Shown: positions 24,526 through 32,690, counted from the stretch's first letter. The stretch: 64,000 nt of DNA from CAZUDI01 sp964618975 (GCA_964618975.1 CAZUDI010000001.1:1-64000); one strand, 5' to 3'. The notes: a model not told the origin generated them from the sequence alone. A program made the numbers and translations.

Positions 24526-24553
24526 TTGATATGTGCACTGCGATACATATCAA
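24526..24553. promoter_or_regulatory. Inverted repeat, possible operator
   Basis: Perfect 9-base arms, TTGATATGT and ACATATCAA, separated by 10 bases. It lies about 150 bases before xdhC. The arm length and spacing suit a dimeric regulator site. Confidence 0.35.
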
Positions 24554-24586
24554 GCTTGCAATTCAGGCTGTGGATGTATTAGATGT

Positions 24587-24615
24587 TTAATCGTTATGGC
24601 TCGAATTCCCTCACA
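24587..24615 (+). repeat. Half copy of the dispersed repeat (forward left end)
   Basis: TTTAATCGTTATGGCTCGAA followed by TTCCCTCA matches the forward left end only. Confidence 0.55.
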
Positions 24616-24701
24616 ATGTGTACTGAATGCGCCGCCAAGGAAACACCGGGGTCTGTCCTTTAGCCTCATTCCCATACTAATGCATCAAGGAGAACACCAC
24701 G

Positions 24702-25754
24702 ATGGATAACAGCCGCATGTATTCGATGTATGCCAAGGCCCGGGAGTGGATTCAGGAAGGTCGCGAGGTGGCACTGGCCACCGTTATCGCGACCTGGGGA
24801 TCATCCCCGCGCCAGGCGGGCAGCCAGTTGGTTATCGATGCACAGGGCGCCTTCGAAGGCTCGGTTTCAGGCGGGTGCATCGAGGGCGCGGTGATCACCG
24901 AGGCCCTCGAGGTCATCGCCGACGGAATACCCAGGCGCCTCTTTTTCGGGGTCAGCACCGAGCAGGCCTGGGATGTAGGGCTGGCCTGCGGCGGTGAAGT
25001 CGAGATCTATCTCGAGAAGGTAAGCGGGGTGAGTCTCCTCGACGAGTTGGCCCTGCTGGACGGGGCCAGTCGCAGCGCCTGCGTGCTGACCGAGCTCTCA
25101 AGCGGATCCAAAACGATCGTTGCGCTGGACGACAGCGGCGCCCTCGCGCAGCTCGATCCCGCCCTGAGCGAGGTTGTGACCAGGGCGGCGCTCAGCGAAC
25201 GCAGCATGATTTCCCCGTTTCAGGGCACGGATACTTTCGTGCACATCATCCACCCCCCGCTGACCATCATCATTATCGGGGCAGTGCACATCGCCCAGCC
25301 GCTGGTTAAGATGGCCCATATCGCCGGCTACCGGGTCATAGTGATCGACCCCCGCGCCTCCTTCGCTACAAACGAGCGCTTCCCGCAGACCGAACTCGTC
25401 TGCGGATGGCCCGATGAGGAACTCTCGCGCCTGCCTATCCATGCCCGTACGGCCATCGTAACCCTGGCACACGATCCCAAGCTGGACGATGCCGCCCTCA
25501 AGGTAGCTCTGCGCTCGCGGGCCTTCTACATCGGGGCCCTGGGGAGCACCATCACCCACGGCAAGCGTCTGGCGCGGCTTAAAGAGGCCGGCTTCACCGC
25601 GGACGAACGCGCGCGCATCCAGGCCCCGGTGGGGCTCGATATCGGGGCGCTTACCCCGGCCGAGATCGCCATCGCCACCATCGCCCAGGTGACCCTCTTC
25701 CGCCGCAAGCCGGACCTGGCCCTGCCGGCCAGGCACCGGCCCGACAGCGAGTGA
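24702..25754 (+). CDS. xdhC: XdhC/CoxI family molybdenum-cofactor insertion protein
   Basis: A 350-residue full-length member of the family. The N-terminal XdhC/CoxI domain has T-W-G-S-S-P-R-Q-A-G-S-Q and S-V-S-G-G-C-I-E-G. The C-terminal Rossmann domain has I-I-I-I-G-A-V-H-I-A near residue 187 and A-L-G-S-x-x-T-H-G-K-R near 285. Characterised XdhC binds Moco, keeps it for sulfuration by a cysteine desulfurase and delivers it to xanthine-dehydrogenase-type enzymes. A cysteine desulfurase gene follows, which fits this model. The client enzyme is not in the window. Confidence 0.93.
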   Translation: MDNSRMYSMYAKAREWIQEGREVALATVIATWGSSPRQAGSQLVIDAQGAFEGSVSGGCIEGAVITEALEVIADGIPRRLFFGVSTEQAWDVGLACGGEVEIYLEKVSGVSLLDELALLDGASRSACVLTELSSGSKTIVALDDSGALAQLDPALSEVVTRAALSERSMISPFQGTDTFVHIIHPPLTIIIIGAVHIAQPLVKMAHIAGYRVIVIDPRASFATNERFPQTELVCGWPDEELSRLPIHARTAIVTLAHDPKLDDAALKVALRSRAFYIGALGSTITHGKRLARLKEAGFTADERARIQAPVGLDIGALTPAEIAIATIAQVTLFRRKPDLALPARHRPDSE

Positions 25755-25887
25755 GGAGCCAGCCAACAATAGCAACGCCGATGACGGGAAGACAATAAAA
25801 CGGGTCAATCTCACGCAAGGCTCACCCGCCAGTCTTTGAGGGCTGGAGGTCACGCGGAGGAGGATGTCTGCATGCCCGGAGCAAACC

Positions 25888-27129
25888 ATGACCTATGATG
25901 TTTACGCCATAAGGCGCCAGTTTCCCATCCTCGAGCGCACCGTCGGTGATAAGGGCCTGCATTACCTTGACAACGCCGCCATGACGCAGACGCCCCGCAG
26001 GGTTACCCAGGCCATGGCCGATTTCGAGACCCACTCCCGCGCCAACGCCAAGCGCTCCCTGCACACCCTGGCCGAGGAGAGCACCGCCTCCCTCGAGCTT
26101 TCACGCCAGACGGCCGCGAACTACCTGAATGCCGAGCCCGCGGAGATCATCTTCACCGGCAGCACCACCATGGGACTCAACATGCTCGCCTGGAGCCTTG
26201 GCAGCCGCCTCGGCCCGGGCGACGAAATCCTGCTGAGCCAGCTGGAACACCACAGCAATCTCGTCCCCTGGCAGATGCTATGCGCCCGTAGCGGGGCGCG
26301 TCTGGTCTTCCTGCCCATCGACGGTCACGGCCGCATCGAACTGGACCGCCTCGGGGACTACCTCTCCTTGCGCACGCGCATCGTTTCGCTCAGCCATGCC
26401 TCCAACGTGACGGCGGCCCTGACCGACATCGCCCCGGTATCCCAGGCGATCCATGCCGCCGGGGCACTCCTGGTGCTCGACGGCGCCCAGGCCGCCTCCC
26501 AAGGCCCCCTCGACCCGCGAGGCCTGGGGGCCGACTTCTATGTCTTTTCGGCCCACAAGGTCTACGGACCCACCGGCATCGGGGTCCTCTGGGGCCGGCG
26601 GGAGATCTTGGAGGAGCTGCCCCCCGCCCTGGGCGGGGGCGAGATGATCGCCGAGGTCTCTCTTAAACGCTCCACCTATGCCGCCCTGCCCCATCGCTTC
26701 GAGGCCGGCACTCCGCCTCTGACCCAGGCCGTGGGCCTCGCAGCGGCCCTGACCTGGCTGACGTCCCAGGAGATGGCCGGGGTGCGCTCCCACCTGTGTG
26801 CCCTCACCACCGACATCATGTCGGGGCTCGAGGATCTGGGCGTAAAAGACGAGCGTATCCGGATCCTGGGTCCGCCGCCAGCCGAGGTACGCCTGCCCCT
26901 GGTGTGCTTCGTGATCGAAGGCGCGCATCCCCACGACATCTGTCAGGTGATGAACGACCGCCACGGGGTGGCGCTCAGGGGCGGACACCACTGTGCCCAG
27001 CCCCTGCACGACCTGTGGGGGCTCGACGGGAGCACGCGGGTCAGTCTGGCGGCCTACAGCAGCGCCGAGGACATCGCGGCCTTCCTGGAAGGCATCGGGG
27101 ACTGTCTGGGGCTGCTGTGCCGGTCGTGA
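25888..27129 (+). CDS. Cysteine desulfurase, SufS/CsdA-like
   Basis: A 413-residue class V aminotransferase-fold enzyme that takes sulfur from cysteine as a protein persulfide. The PLP lysine is in S-A-H-K-V-Y-G-P-T-G-I near residue 223, His in L-E-H-H-S-N, and the nucleophilic Cys in R-G-G-H-H-C-A-Q-P near 369, the short-loop (group II, SufS) type. The ATG at 25888 has a CCGGAG site; an ATG at 25864 is possible but sits on top of its ribosome site. There are no suf genes next to it. Placement 133 bases after xdhC suggests it sulfurates the Mo cofactor, as Rhodobacter NifS4 does with XdhC. Confidence 0.9.
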   Translation: MTYDVYAIRRQFPILERTVGDKGLHYLDNAAMTQTPRRVTQAMADFETHSRANAKRSLHTLAEESTASLELSRQTAANYLNAEPAEIIFTGSTTMGLNMLAWSLGSRLGPGDEILLSQLEHHSNLVPWQMLCARSGARLVFLPIDGHGRIELDRLGDYLSLRTRIVSLSHASNVTAALTDIAPVSQAIHAAGALLVLDGAQAASQGPLDPRGLGADFYVFSAHKVYGPTGIGVLWGRREILEELPPALGGGEMIAEVSLKRSTYAALPHRFEAGTPPLTQAVGLAAALTWLTSQEMAGVRSHLCALTTDIMSGLEDLGVKDERIRILGPPPAEVRLPLVCFVIEGAHPHDICQVMNDRHGVALRGGHHCAQPLHDLWGLDGSTRVSLAAYSSAEDIAAFLEGIGDCLGLLCRS

Positions 27130-27217
27130 CCGGCACGCTGAGAGTCAAGGGGGCATGCGGTCTGGCGCCTGCCCCCGAGCCGGGAGGCGTCGTGCGGCCC
27201 GTCTTGAGGCCGCCGGG

Positions 27218-27246
27218 TTGACTTGTCACCTAACTGCCTTTATCTT
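27218..27246 (+). promoter_or_regulatory. sigma70 promoter of the rubredoxin gene
   Basis: TTGACT, 17 bases, TATCTT, about 30 bases before the rubredoxin start and after a 100-base gap from the desulfurase. The transcript would include the GAGGAGG ribosome site. Confidence 0.6.
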
Positions 27247-27274
27247 GTGTACATTATGATGAGGAGGTAAGGGT

Positions 27275-27571
27275 ATGCCTCGGAAAGGTGCATCAGACCA
27301 TCCCCTGAGCCGCCGGGAAGTTCTGGCCGGATCCCTGGGACTGGCCCTGGCCATAGCGGTCTTTCCCAAAAAACTGCGGGCAGCGCACCCGCGGGTGATG
27401 GCGGCCTCCAGCATGCGGATGTACGTGTGCACCATGTGCGGCTACATCTACGACCCCCGTCAGGGCGATCCCTCCTCCCAGATCCGGTCGGGAACCCCTT
27501 TCGAGCGCCTCCCCACATCCTGGGTCTGCCCGGTGTGCGGGGCCGACAAATCGGCCTTCGAGGCCCTGTGA
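27275..27571 (+). CDS. Rubredoxin with a twin-arginine export signal
   Basis: A 98-residue protein. The C-terminal 50 residues are a canonical rubredoxin: C-T-M-C-G-Y-I-Y-D near residue 53 and C-P-V-C-G-A-D-K near 87 give the four Fe ligands. The N-terminal 40 residues contain S-R-R-E-V-L-A-G-S-L-G-L-A-L-A, a twin-arginine signal followed by a hydrophobic stretch and a basic end. Ordinary rubredoxins are about 54 residues and cytoplasmic. This one should act in the periplasm or stay membrane-anchored, perhaps passing electrons to an exported redox enzyme. GAGGAGG precedes the ATG. Confidence 0.9.
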   Translation: MPRKGASDHPLSRREVLAGSLGLALAIAVFPKKLRAAHPRVMAASSMRMYVCTMCGYIYDPRQGDPSSQIRSGTPFERLPTSWVCPVCGADKSAFEAL

Positions 27572-27682
27572 CCCTCCGGCGGCCGGGCTGCAACCATTCA
27601 ATGTCCTTGCATTATATGTATATATTCGATACAGGGAAATATATTATCGAGATACCATCCTATGATCGTGAGGGAGGTTAGG

Positions 27683-28483
27683 ATGCAGAAAACCGTAATC
27701 GCCATCATCCTGGTGATGCTGTTGGCCATACCTCTGTATGCGGGCCAGGCCGCCCCCAACAGCTGCGAGATCGGCCCCATCCTCGAATACTTCGATTACG
27801 ACGAGGACCTCCAGCCCCCCCACAAGAGCTCGGAAAGTGGTCCCTTGGGCGGCGTTCATGCCGGGTATACCTATCAGGCCCCCCAGGATCTCTATGTACG
27901 GGTGTTTCTCGACCTGCTCGGGGGGCGCACCGACTACGACGGCAGCACCCAGTCCGGACTGCCGGCCAGCGCCACCACGGACAACTTCCTGTCGCGCTTC
28001 GAGGTTGACTTCGGCTATACCTTCGGCGCCCCCGGGCTGTGGCTCACCCCTTATCTCGGCATCGGTTCGCGGGGGTGGCGGCGGGAGCTGGGCGGATATC
28101 TGCCCTTCGATGAGACCTATGCCTGGGGCTATATTCCGCTCGGGCTCAGGGCCGGCTATGAAATCAATCCCTCCCTGCGAATCGAGGCGCATATGGCATT
28201 GCACCGGGCCTTCGGCGGCAGCCTATGCATTGAAGGCTCCTGGCTGACGGCCGACGACTCGGATCTCGAGGTTTCTGACGGACATCTTTTGGAGATCCCG
28301 GTCTGTTACGCCCTCAGCCCTGGCCTGGAGTTGAGCCTCGTTCCCTACTATCTCTTCAGCAGCATCCGCCTGAGCGACCCCTTCCTCATGTACATGTACA
28401 CCGGCAGCACTACGCTCGCCTACGAGCCGGGCAGCACCACCCACCAGAGCGGAGTGCAGCTACGCCTGGTCTATTACTTCTAG
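27683..28483 (+). CDS. Outer-membrane beta-barrel protein
   Basis: A 266-residue secreted protein. The signal peptide (about residues 1-20) ends in Y-A-G-Q-A. The rest is made of alternating polar and hydrophobic strands with many aromatic ends, such as G-Y-T-Y-Q, F-G-Y-T-F-G and L-G-L-R-A-G-Y-E, and it ends in Y-Y-F, the C-terminal Phe recognised by the BAM machinery. Two cysteines near the start and mid-barrel could pair. GGGAGG lies before the ATG at 27683. The transported substrate, if any, is unknown. Confidence 0.82.
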   Translation: MQKTVIAIILVMLLAIPLYAGQAAPNSCEIGPILEYFDYDEDLQPPHKSSESGPLGGVHAGYTYQAPQDLYVRVFLDLLGGRTDYDGSTQSGLPASATTDNFLSRFEVDFGYTFGAPGLWLTPYLGIGSRGWRRELGGYLPFDETYAWGYIPLGLRAGYEINPSLRIEAHMALHRAFGGSLCIEGSWLTADDSDLEVSDGHLLEIPVCYALSPGLELSLVPYYLFSSIRLSDPFLMYMYTGSTTLAYEPGSTTHQSGVQLRLVYYF

Positions 28484-28995
28484 CCCTGATCGCTTCCCTG
28501 TTCCCGCAAGGACTTGCGGGAAGGGTCGCTCTCGATACGGTAGCGGTGGATGAAGAAGATCACCACCAGGGAAAAGGGCAGCAGGAGCACGGCCGGGGTA
28601 TACGGCGGCCGGAAGGCGTTCACGAACCCTTCCCAGGTATTGAGCCAGCCCCCCTCTTCCCCGCCCGGGATGGAGGCCATCAGCAGTGCGAACAGATCCG
28701 TGGCGGCCACGATCCATTCGAGAATGCAGCCCATCACCACCTTGGCAAACTGATGGATTTCGCCTGCATCGCGGATGCCTGCCAGGCACATGACCCCGGC
28801 GCCTGTCATGACCAGTCCGCCCCAGCCGCCCCGGAAGGCACCGGCGGGCAGCACGAGAGGCCCGGCCGCGAAGGGAGATCCGGCCAGGGCGAGGATCAGC
28901 TCGGCCATCCCGGAAGAGAGGAACATCGTCCCCAGCAGGGAAAAATATACCCCATACACCACCCCGGTCTCCTGGAAGGCCCGCGGCGTCTCCAT
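28480..28995 (-). CDS. Four-helix membrane protein downstream of feoB
   Basis: A 171-residue protein with four hydrophobic stretches (about 14-40, 58-76, 88-110 and 132-150). It starts within the stop of the FeoB permease gene (TGATG), so it is the last gene of the fur-feo operon. I do not recognise a family. An accessory role in iron uptake is inferred from the operon only. Its stop overlaps the convergent barrel gene's stop by three bases. Confidence 0.68.
   Translation of the reverse strand: METPRAFQETGVVYGVYFSLLGTMFLSSGMAELILALAGSPFAAGPLVLPAGAFRGGWGGLVMTGAGVMCLAGIRDAGEIHQFAKVVMGCILEWIVAATDLFALLMASIPGGEEGGWLNTWEGFVNAFRPPYTPAVLLLPFSLVVIFFIHRYRIESDPSRKSLREQGSDQG
28501..28522 (+). terminator. 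Hairpin after the barrel gene
   Basis: Perfect 10-base inverted repeat (TTCCCGCAAG, GA, CTTGCGGGAA) starting 18 bases after the barrel gene's stop, inside the last codons of the convergent gene. It lacks a T-run, so termination is only possible. Confidence 0.4.
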
Positions 28996-30233
28996 CACTG
29001 CACCCCCATCAGGATCCAGATCAGGTGCAGCAGTCCGCCATAGCTGAAGACCACGACGAGAAGCGCCGCCAGGCTGCCGAAGAACACCCTCCCGCCCTCG
29101 CGCAGCATCATCAGGAAGGTCGCCACACAGGGGAAATAGATGCTCACCAGCACCACGGCCGAGATCATCTGGTAATCACTCATCTCGATGGCGCTGAGCT
29201 GGGCGATGGCGAGATCCTTGCGCAGAAAGGCGGCCAGCAGGGGGCCGGCCGTCTCCCGGGGTACCCCGAACCAGCCCTCGAACACCGGGGCCATGAGCGT
29301 GGCCAGGCTATCGATTATACCGAGGCAATACAGAAAATTGACCAGCAGCACCCCGAGCATCACCAGCGGGATGGCCTCCTTGAGGAAGGAATTGGTGCGC
29401 ATCCACACCTTCTTGGCGATGCTGCCCACGAGGGGTCGCTGGTAGGTGGGCACGTCCATCAGAATCTCGGGCGCCTTGCCCGGCACGAGCTTGTTGAGCA
29501 GAAATCCGTAGATGAAGTATCCGGCAAAGAGGTAGAGCATCACGAATCCGATGTATTCGGGGATCACGTCCTGCATGATCCCGATCTGCGCCCCGCACGG
29601 GATGAAGACCGCCAGCAGGGTCATCATCATAAAGCGCTGTTTTCTGGTCTCCAGGATGCGGGTCGCCTCCACCCCGGGAACATTGCAGCCCAGGCTGAGG
29701 ATCGTGGGCACGATCGCGTATCCATGCAGTCCGATCTTGTGGAGAAACGTGTCCATGAGCACCGCCAACCGGGGCATGTAGCCGATATCCTCGAGCAGGG
29801 CCAGCATGATGTAGAAGACGAACAGGGCGGGCAACACGACGCCGATGGGTAGAAACAGACCCGAGGTGAGCACACCGAAGGACTCGAGACAGCTGGTGTT
29901 GGGCGTGTAGACCCCGTCTATGACCTGACCACCGTCAACCATAAGGGCGTAGAACCAGCTGCCCGGACCCCCGGGGAAGGCCGCCTGCAGCCAGGGCAGC
30001 CAGTGCTGGTCGAAGATCTTCACCATGAAACCGTCGGTGATGAACCCGGCAAAGGCGGTGAAGATGCTCCAGAAGGCATACAGGACGGCGATGGCAAAGG
30101 GGATGCCCGTGGCCGGTTTGACCGTGAAATCGCCGATGGCATCCTTGAGCGTATGCCGATAGAGTCCAAAACTCACGGTGCGGCCAGTGATGTCCTCGAC
30201 CAGTTGCCATCTCTCTTCGGGCGTCAGCGTCAT
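28995..30233 (-). CDS. feoB: FeoB, membrane permease part (split FeoB)
   Basis: A 412-residue membrane protein equal to the C-terminal two thirds of ordinary FeoB. It carries two Gate-domain motifs, S-L-G-C-N-V-P-G-V-E-A-T-R (normally G-F-G-C-N-V-P) and I-P-C-G-A-Q-I, plus about eight hydrophobic helices. The GTPase is encoded by the separate gene just upstream, with a 31-base gap and a stop codon between them. It should move ferrous iron across the inner membrane. The split looks natural because each gene has its own start and the reading frames do not match a simple frameshift of the gap. Confidence 0.9.
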   Translation of the reverse strand: MTLTPEERWQLVEDITGRTVSFGLYRHTLKDAIGDFTVKPATGIPFAIAVLYAFWSIFTAFAGFITDGFMVKIFDQHWLPWLQAAFPGGPGSWFYALMVDGGQVIDGVYTPNTSCLESFGVLTSGLFLPIGVVLPALFVFYIMLALLEDIGYMPRLAVLMDTFLHKIGLHGYAIVPTILSLGCNVPGVEATRILETRKQRFMMMTLLAVFIPCGAQIGIMQDVIPEYIGFVMLYLFAGYFIYGFLLNKLVPGKAPEILMDVPTYQRPLVGSIAKKVWMRTNSFLKEAIPLVMLGVLLVNFLYCLGIIDSLATLMAPVFEGWFGVPRETAGPLLAAFLRKDLAIAQLSAIEMSDYQMISAVVLVSIYFPCVATFLMMLREGGRVFFGSLAALLVVVFSYGGLLHLIWILMGVQ

Positions 30234-30264
30234 GTCTTCTCCCTGAGGCTCTTGAGGTCCGGGT

Positions 30265-30840
30265 CTAGTGCGCCAGGCACCGCCCGCAGCCGGAACACTC
30301 GGGGTGGGTCATGAGATCTCCGACCTTGAGACGCGTGAGGATCTCCGTCGGCGAGGCCGGCCCTGTCTCCATGAGGCGGGCCATGAGGGTGGAGACGCCC
30401 TCGCCGCTGATGGCCACCGTGGGCACCACGGGGATACCGAGGATGTGCTCCAGTTTGCGGGCGTCGATGACCATGTTCTTGTCCTGGGCGATGTCCCACT
30501 GGTTGAGTGCCAGCACCATGGGAAAGCCCTGTTCCATGATCTCGAGCGCCAGGTAGAGGCCCCGCTCGAGCTTGGAGGCGTCGATGACGCAGATCACCCG
30601 CGCATCACGGTTTTCGCGCAGCATCTTCACCGCCACCTCTTCCGCCTTGTCCCGAGGCTCCAGCGAGAAGGTGCCCGGCACATCCACCAGCTGGATGTCC
30701 TGTCCGGACTGCCGCATATAGCCCTGAGTATAGTCCACGGTTGTCCCGGGATAGTTGGATGAGATGACATTGGCCCCGGTCAGCCGGTTGAAGATCACAC
30801 TCTTGCCCACATTGGGGTGACCCATCAGCAGGACCTTCAT
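30265..30840 (-). CDS. feoB: FeoB, GTPase part (split FeoB)
   Basis: A 191-residue G protein matching the N-terminal domain of FeoB. G1 is G-H-P-N-V-G-K-S, G2 Y-P-G-T-T-V, G3 D-V-P-G and G4 N-Q-W-D. It ends after the G domain with a cysteine cluster, H-P-E-C-S-G-C-G-R-C-L-A-H, which might bind iron or mark contact with the permease part. Its start overlaps the stop of feoA (ATGA). Confidence 0.92.
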   Translation of the reverse strand: MKVLLMGHPNVGKSVIFNRLTGANVISSNYPGTTVDYTQGYMRQSGQDIQLVDVPGTFSLEPRDKAEEVAVKMLRENRDARVICVIDASKLERGLYLALEIMEQGFPMVLALNQWDIAQDKNMVIDARKLEHILGIPVVPTVAISGEGVSTLMARLMETGPASPTEILTRLKVGDLMTHPECSGCGRCLAH

Positions 30841-31064
30841 TCGTCCACCTCCACACAGATCCTGTCGGCGATTCCGATCCCCAGCGAAACGCTGGCATGT
30901 TCCACCAGCACAACGACAGGGCCCCTGAGGGGTTCGCGGGTGATCATCCTGACCCGTTTGCCCACGCGTAGCCCAAGGGCGGCCAGCCGGGACCTGAGGT
31001 CTAAGGGGATATCCACCACCTCGCCCTCCTGCTCAAAGGCCATACGATCCAGGGGCTGCCGCAT
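30837..31064 (-). CDS. feoA: FeoA domain protein 1
   Basis: A 75-residue SH3-like FeoA protein, recognised by L-R-S-R-L-A-A-L-G-L-R-V-G-K-R-V-R-M and the V-E-H-A-S-V-S-L-G-x-x-x-A motif. FeoA supports ferrous-iron transport by FeoB. It lies between a second FeoA gene and the FeoB GTPase gene in the same operon, with an ATGA overlap at its end. Confidence 0.88.
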   Translation of the reverse strand: MRQPLDRMAFEQEGEVVDIPLDLRSRLAALGLRVGKRVRMITREPLRGPVVVLVEHASVSLGIGIADRICVEVDE

Positions 31065-31067
31065 CCC

Positions 31068-31292
31068 TCAACCCCTGACCGCGCTCACGCGGACCTTGGC
31101 CGCCATGCCCCTCCCGAGGGCAATGGTCGATCCGTTCAGCTCCAGGACCACCGGTCCGTTGCCGTTGCTTACGACCCTGAGCGTGCTGCCCTCGGATATG
31201 CCGCGCAGCATCAGGTTCTGCCGCAGCCCCTGTCCGCCCTCGATGGCCGTGATGCGTAGGCTCTGACCCTCCAGGCCCTCACTCAGTGTCAT
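31068..31292 (-). CDS. feoA: FeoA domain protein 2
   Basis: A 74-residue FeoA-like protein with G-G-Q-G-L-R-Q-N-L-M-L-R-G-I-S-E-G and L-N-G-S-T-I-A-L-G-R-G-M-A. Its start lies inside the end of fur, so the two are translationally coupled. The ATG at 31292 has a GAGGA site 8 bases before it; an ATG at 31298 is an alternative. Two FeoA genes in one operon are known in several anaerobes. Confidence 0.87.
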   Translation of the reverse strand: MTLSEGLEGQSLRITAIEGGQGLRQNLMLRGISEGSTLRVVSNGNGPVVLELNGSTIALGRGMAAKVRVSAVRG

Positions 31293-31785
31293 ATGCATAT
31301 TCCTCGCTTTCTGGTTGAGCTGCGTCCCGGGGGGGCTGCGATGTAGCAGTGAACCCCCTGGCAACGCAGTCCCGGCAGTATCCGCGCACGCCCAGACGGT
31401 GTTCTATGGCCACGAATCCGCTCTCAGCCGTGATCTGTCGGATAAGCGCCTCCAGGCGCCCCTCGGCAAACTCGATCACCGCGCCACATGCGATACATAC
31501 CATGTGATCGTGCCGGGAGCCTTCCTGCAGGCATTCGTAGCTCACACGGCCCTGGCACCTGAGGGTCTCGGTAATGAGGCCCGCTTCCACCAGCAGCGGG
31601 ATCACCCGGTAGATGGTTGCACGCGAGACCTTCTTGTTGTAGCGCTGGACGCGTTCGAAGAGTTGGTCGGCATCGAAGTGCCCCTCGGCCGCAAGCGCCT
31701 CGCCGAGCACCGCGAAACGCTCGGGGGTGAGCTTGAGCCCCTTACCCTTCAAAAACTCCTGAAACCTGGTTTTGCGCTCCTGCAT
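31279..31785 (-). CDS. fur: Fur family ferric uptake regulator
   Basis: A 168-residue repressor. The N-terminal winged helix has V-S-R-A-T-I-Y-R-V-I-P-L-L, and the metal sites include H-D-H-M-V-C-I-A-C-G near residue 93 and R-G-Y-C-R-D-C near 134 (structural zinc). The C-terminal 25 residues are extra and unstructured-looking. It heads the feo operon and a perfect palindrome like a Fur box lies 13 bases before its start, so it should repress itself and the feo genes when iron is plentiful. Confidence 0.92.
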   Translation of the reverse strand: MQERKTRFQEFLKGKGLKLTPERFAVLGEALAAEGHFDADQLFERVQRYNKKVSRATIYRVIPLLVEAGLITETLRCQGRVSYECLQEGSRHDHMVCIACGAVIEFAEGRLEALIRQITAESGFVAIEHRLGVRGYCRDCVARGFTATSQPPRDAAQPESEEYAYDTE

Positions 31786-31798
31786 CCCGCCTTCTTAT

Positions 31799-31819
31799 TG
31801 AGATTGATTCTCAATCTCA
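31799..31819. promoter_or_regulatory. Fur box (perfect palindrome)
   Basis: TGAGATTGA, 3 bases, TCAATCTCA: a 21-base sequence with perfect 9-base arms. It fits the overlapping 7-1-7 Fur site pattern and lies 13 bases before the fur start codon. Confidence 0.82.
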
Positions 31820-32140
31820 TCCGCTTCTATCCTACTCGCTTGTCCCTGTCAACCGAAATCTCCTTCGACATACAGGGATTGTATCGGGGAGGCGGGCTCG
31901 GATGGACAGTTCCCGGCGGTGCCGTCAGGGCCTGATCGGTCTCCAGGACCGTTTCGTGGCATACAGCCAGCCGCTTGAAGGCAATCATTTTCCCTGCGGT
32001 TGGAAAACGGTTATCCCTTCAGCAGGTCTTCACGACCATTCGTCCACATTTTACATGCTTTTTCAGCATATTGAAAACATTCTTTACGGGTATGCTTGTT
32101 GCATACTACCTCTTCGAGTATCTATCGAGCGGGAGGCCCC
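31820..32140. other. Intergenic region between divergent genes
   Basis: Separates fur (minus) and the DUF6982-like gene (plus). Apart from the Fur box at its edge and an AT-rich stretch near 32040-32110, I see no gene or repeat. Confidence 0.4.
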
Positions 32141-32536
32141 ATGGACAAACTGGTTGTACACTACCGCAAAGGCTACCTCACGAAAGGGCATGCCCTTGAT
32201 TTCTCGGCCACCAAACCGAGCTTCCATTTCCTGCCCCTTAAGGGTGAACTCATCGAGGTCCACCTCAGCGAACTCAAGGCCGTCTTCTTCGTGCGGGACT
32301 TCAGAGGCGATCCATCCTGCCGGGAGTGCGCCGAATATCCGGCCGCCGCGCGAGCAGGCGAGGTGGCGGTCACCTTCAGCGATGGCGAGGTCATCCGGGG
32401 CGAGATCCCCGCTCCGCGTGCAAAAAAGCCCGGCTTCTTCCTCTTCCCCGCTGACCCTCGCAGCAACAACGTGGCCCTCTATGGGATCTATACCGCGGTA
32501 CGTTCCATCGACCCCTTACGGCCCTCCCCGGTCTGA
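32141..32536 (+). CDS. DUF6982-like hypothetical protein
   Basis: A 131-residue soluble beta-rich protein. It has K-G-Y-L-T-K-G-H-A, F-x-F-L-P-L, L-K-A-V-F-F-V-R-D-F-R-G-D and a C-terminal P-x-D-x-x-S-N-N-V segment, which I associate with DUF6982-type proteins of Deltaproteobacteria; the function is unknown. GGGAGG precedes the ATG. Confidence 0.65.
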   Translation: MDKLVVHYRKGYLTKGHALDFSATKPSFHFLPLKGELIEVHLSELKAVFFVRDFRGDPSCRECAEYPAAARAGEVAVTFSDGEVIRGEIPAPRAKKPGFFLFPADPRSNNVALYGIYTAVRSIDPLRPSPV

Positions 32537-32623
32537 GACCACCGCATCCCCTGGGCCCCGAGCGTCACGGACAGGTAAGGGCACCGTTGCGTCCTGGTGC
32601 CCGCTCAGGGCAGCGAACAGCCT

Positions 32624-32690
32624 TAATCATGGGGATGAGAACCCCAGGGCAAGCCCTGTACCCTCCTTGACACCACCCGGGACGGGGCGT
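32624..32690 (-). repeat. Intergenic dispersed repeat, copy 6 (reverse, partial)
   Basis: Shows TTAATCATGGGGATGAGAAC, CCCAGGGCAAGCCCTG and CCCTCCTTGACACC; the right part is degraded. Confidence 0.7.

Larger units (their letters stand above)
24158..24701. other. Divergent regulatory region
   Basis: Separates the secreted molybdopterin-fold-like gene (minus) and xdhC (plus). It contains an AT-rich patch near 24220-24245 that may hold the minus-strand promoter, a 9-base inverted repeat (24526-24553) and a half copy of the dispersed repeat (24587-24615). Confidence 0.4.
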
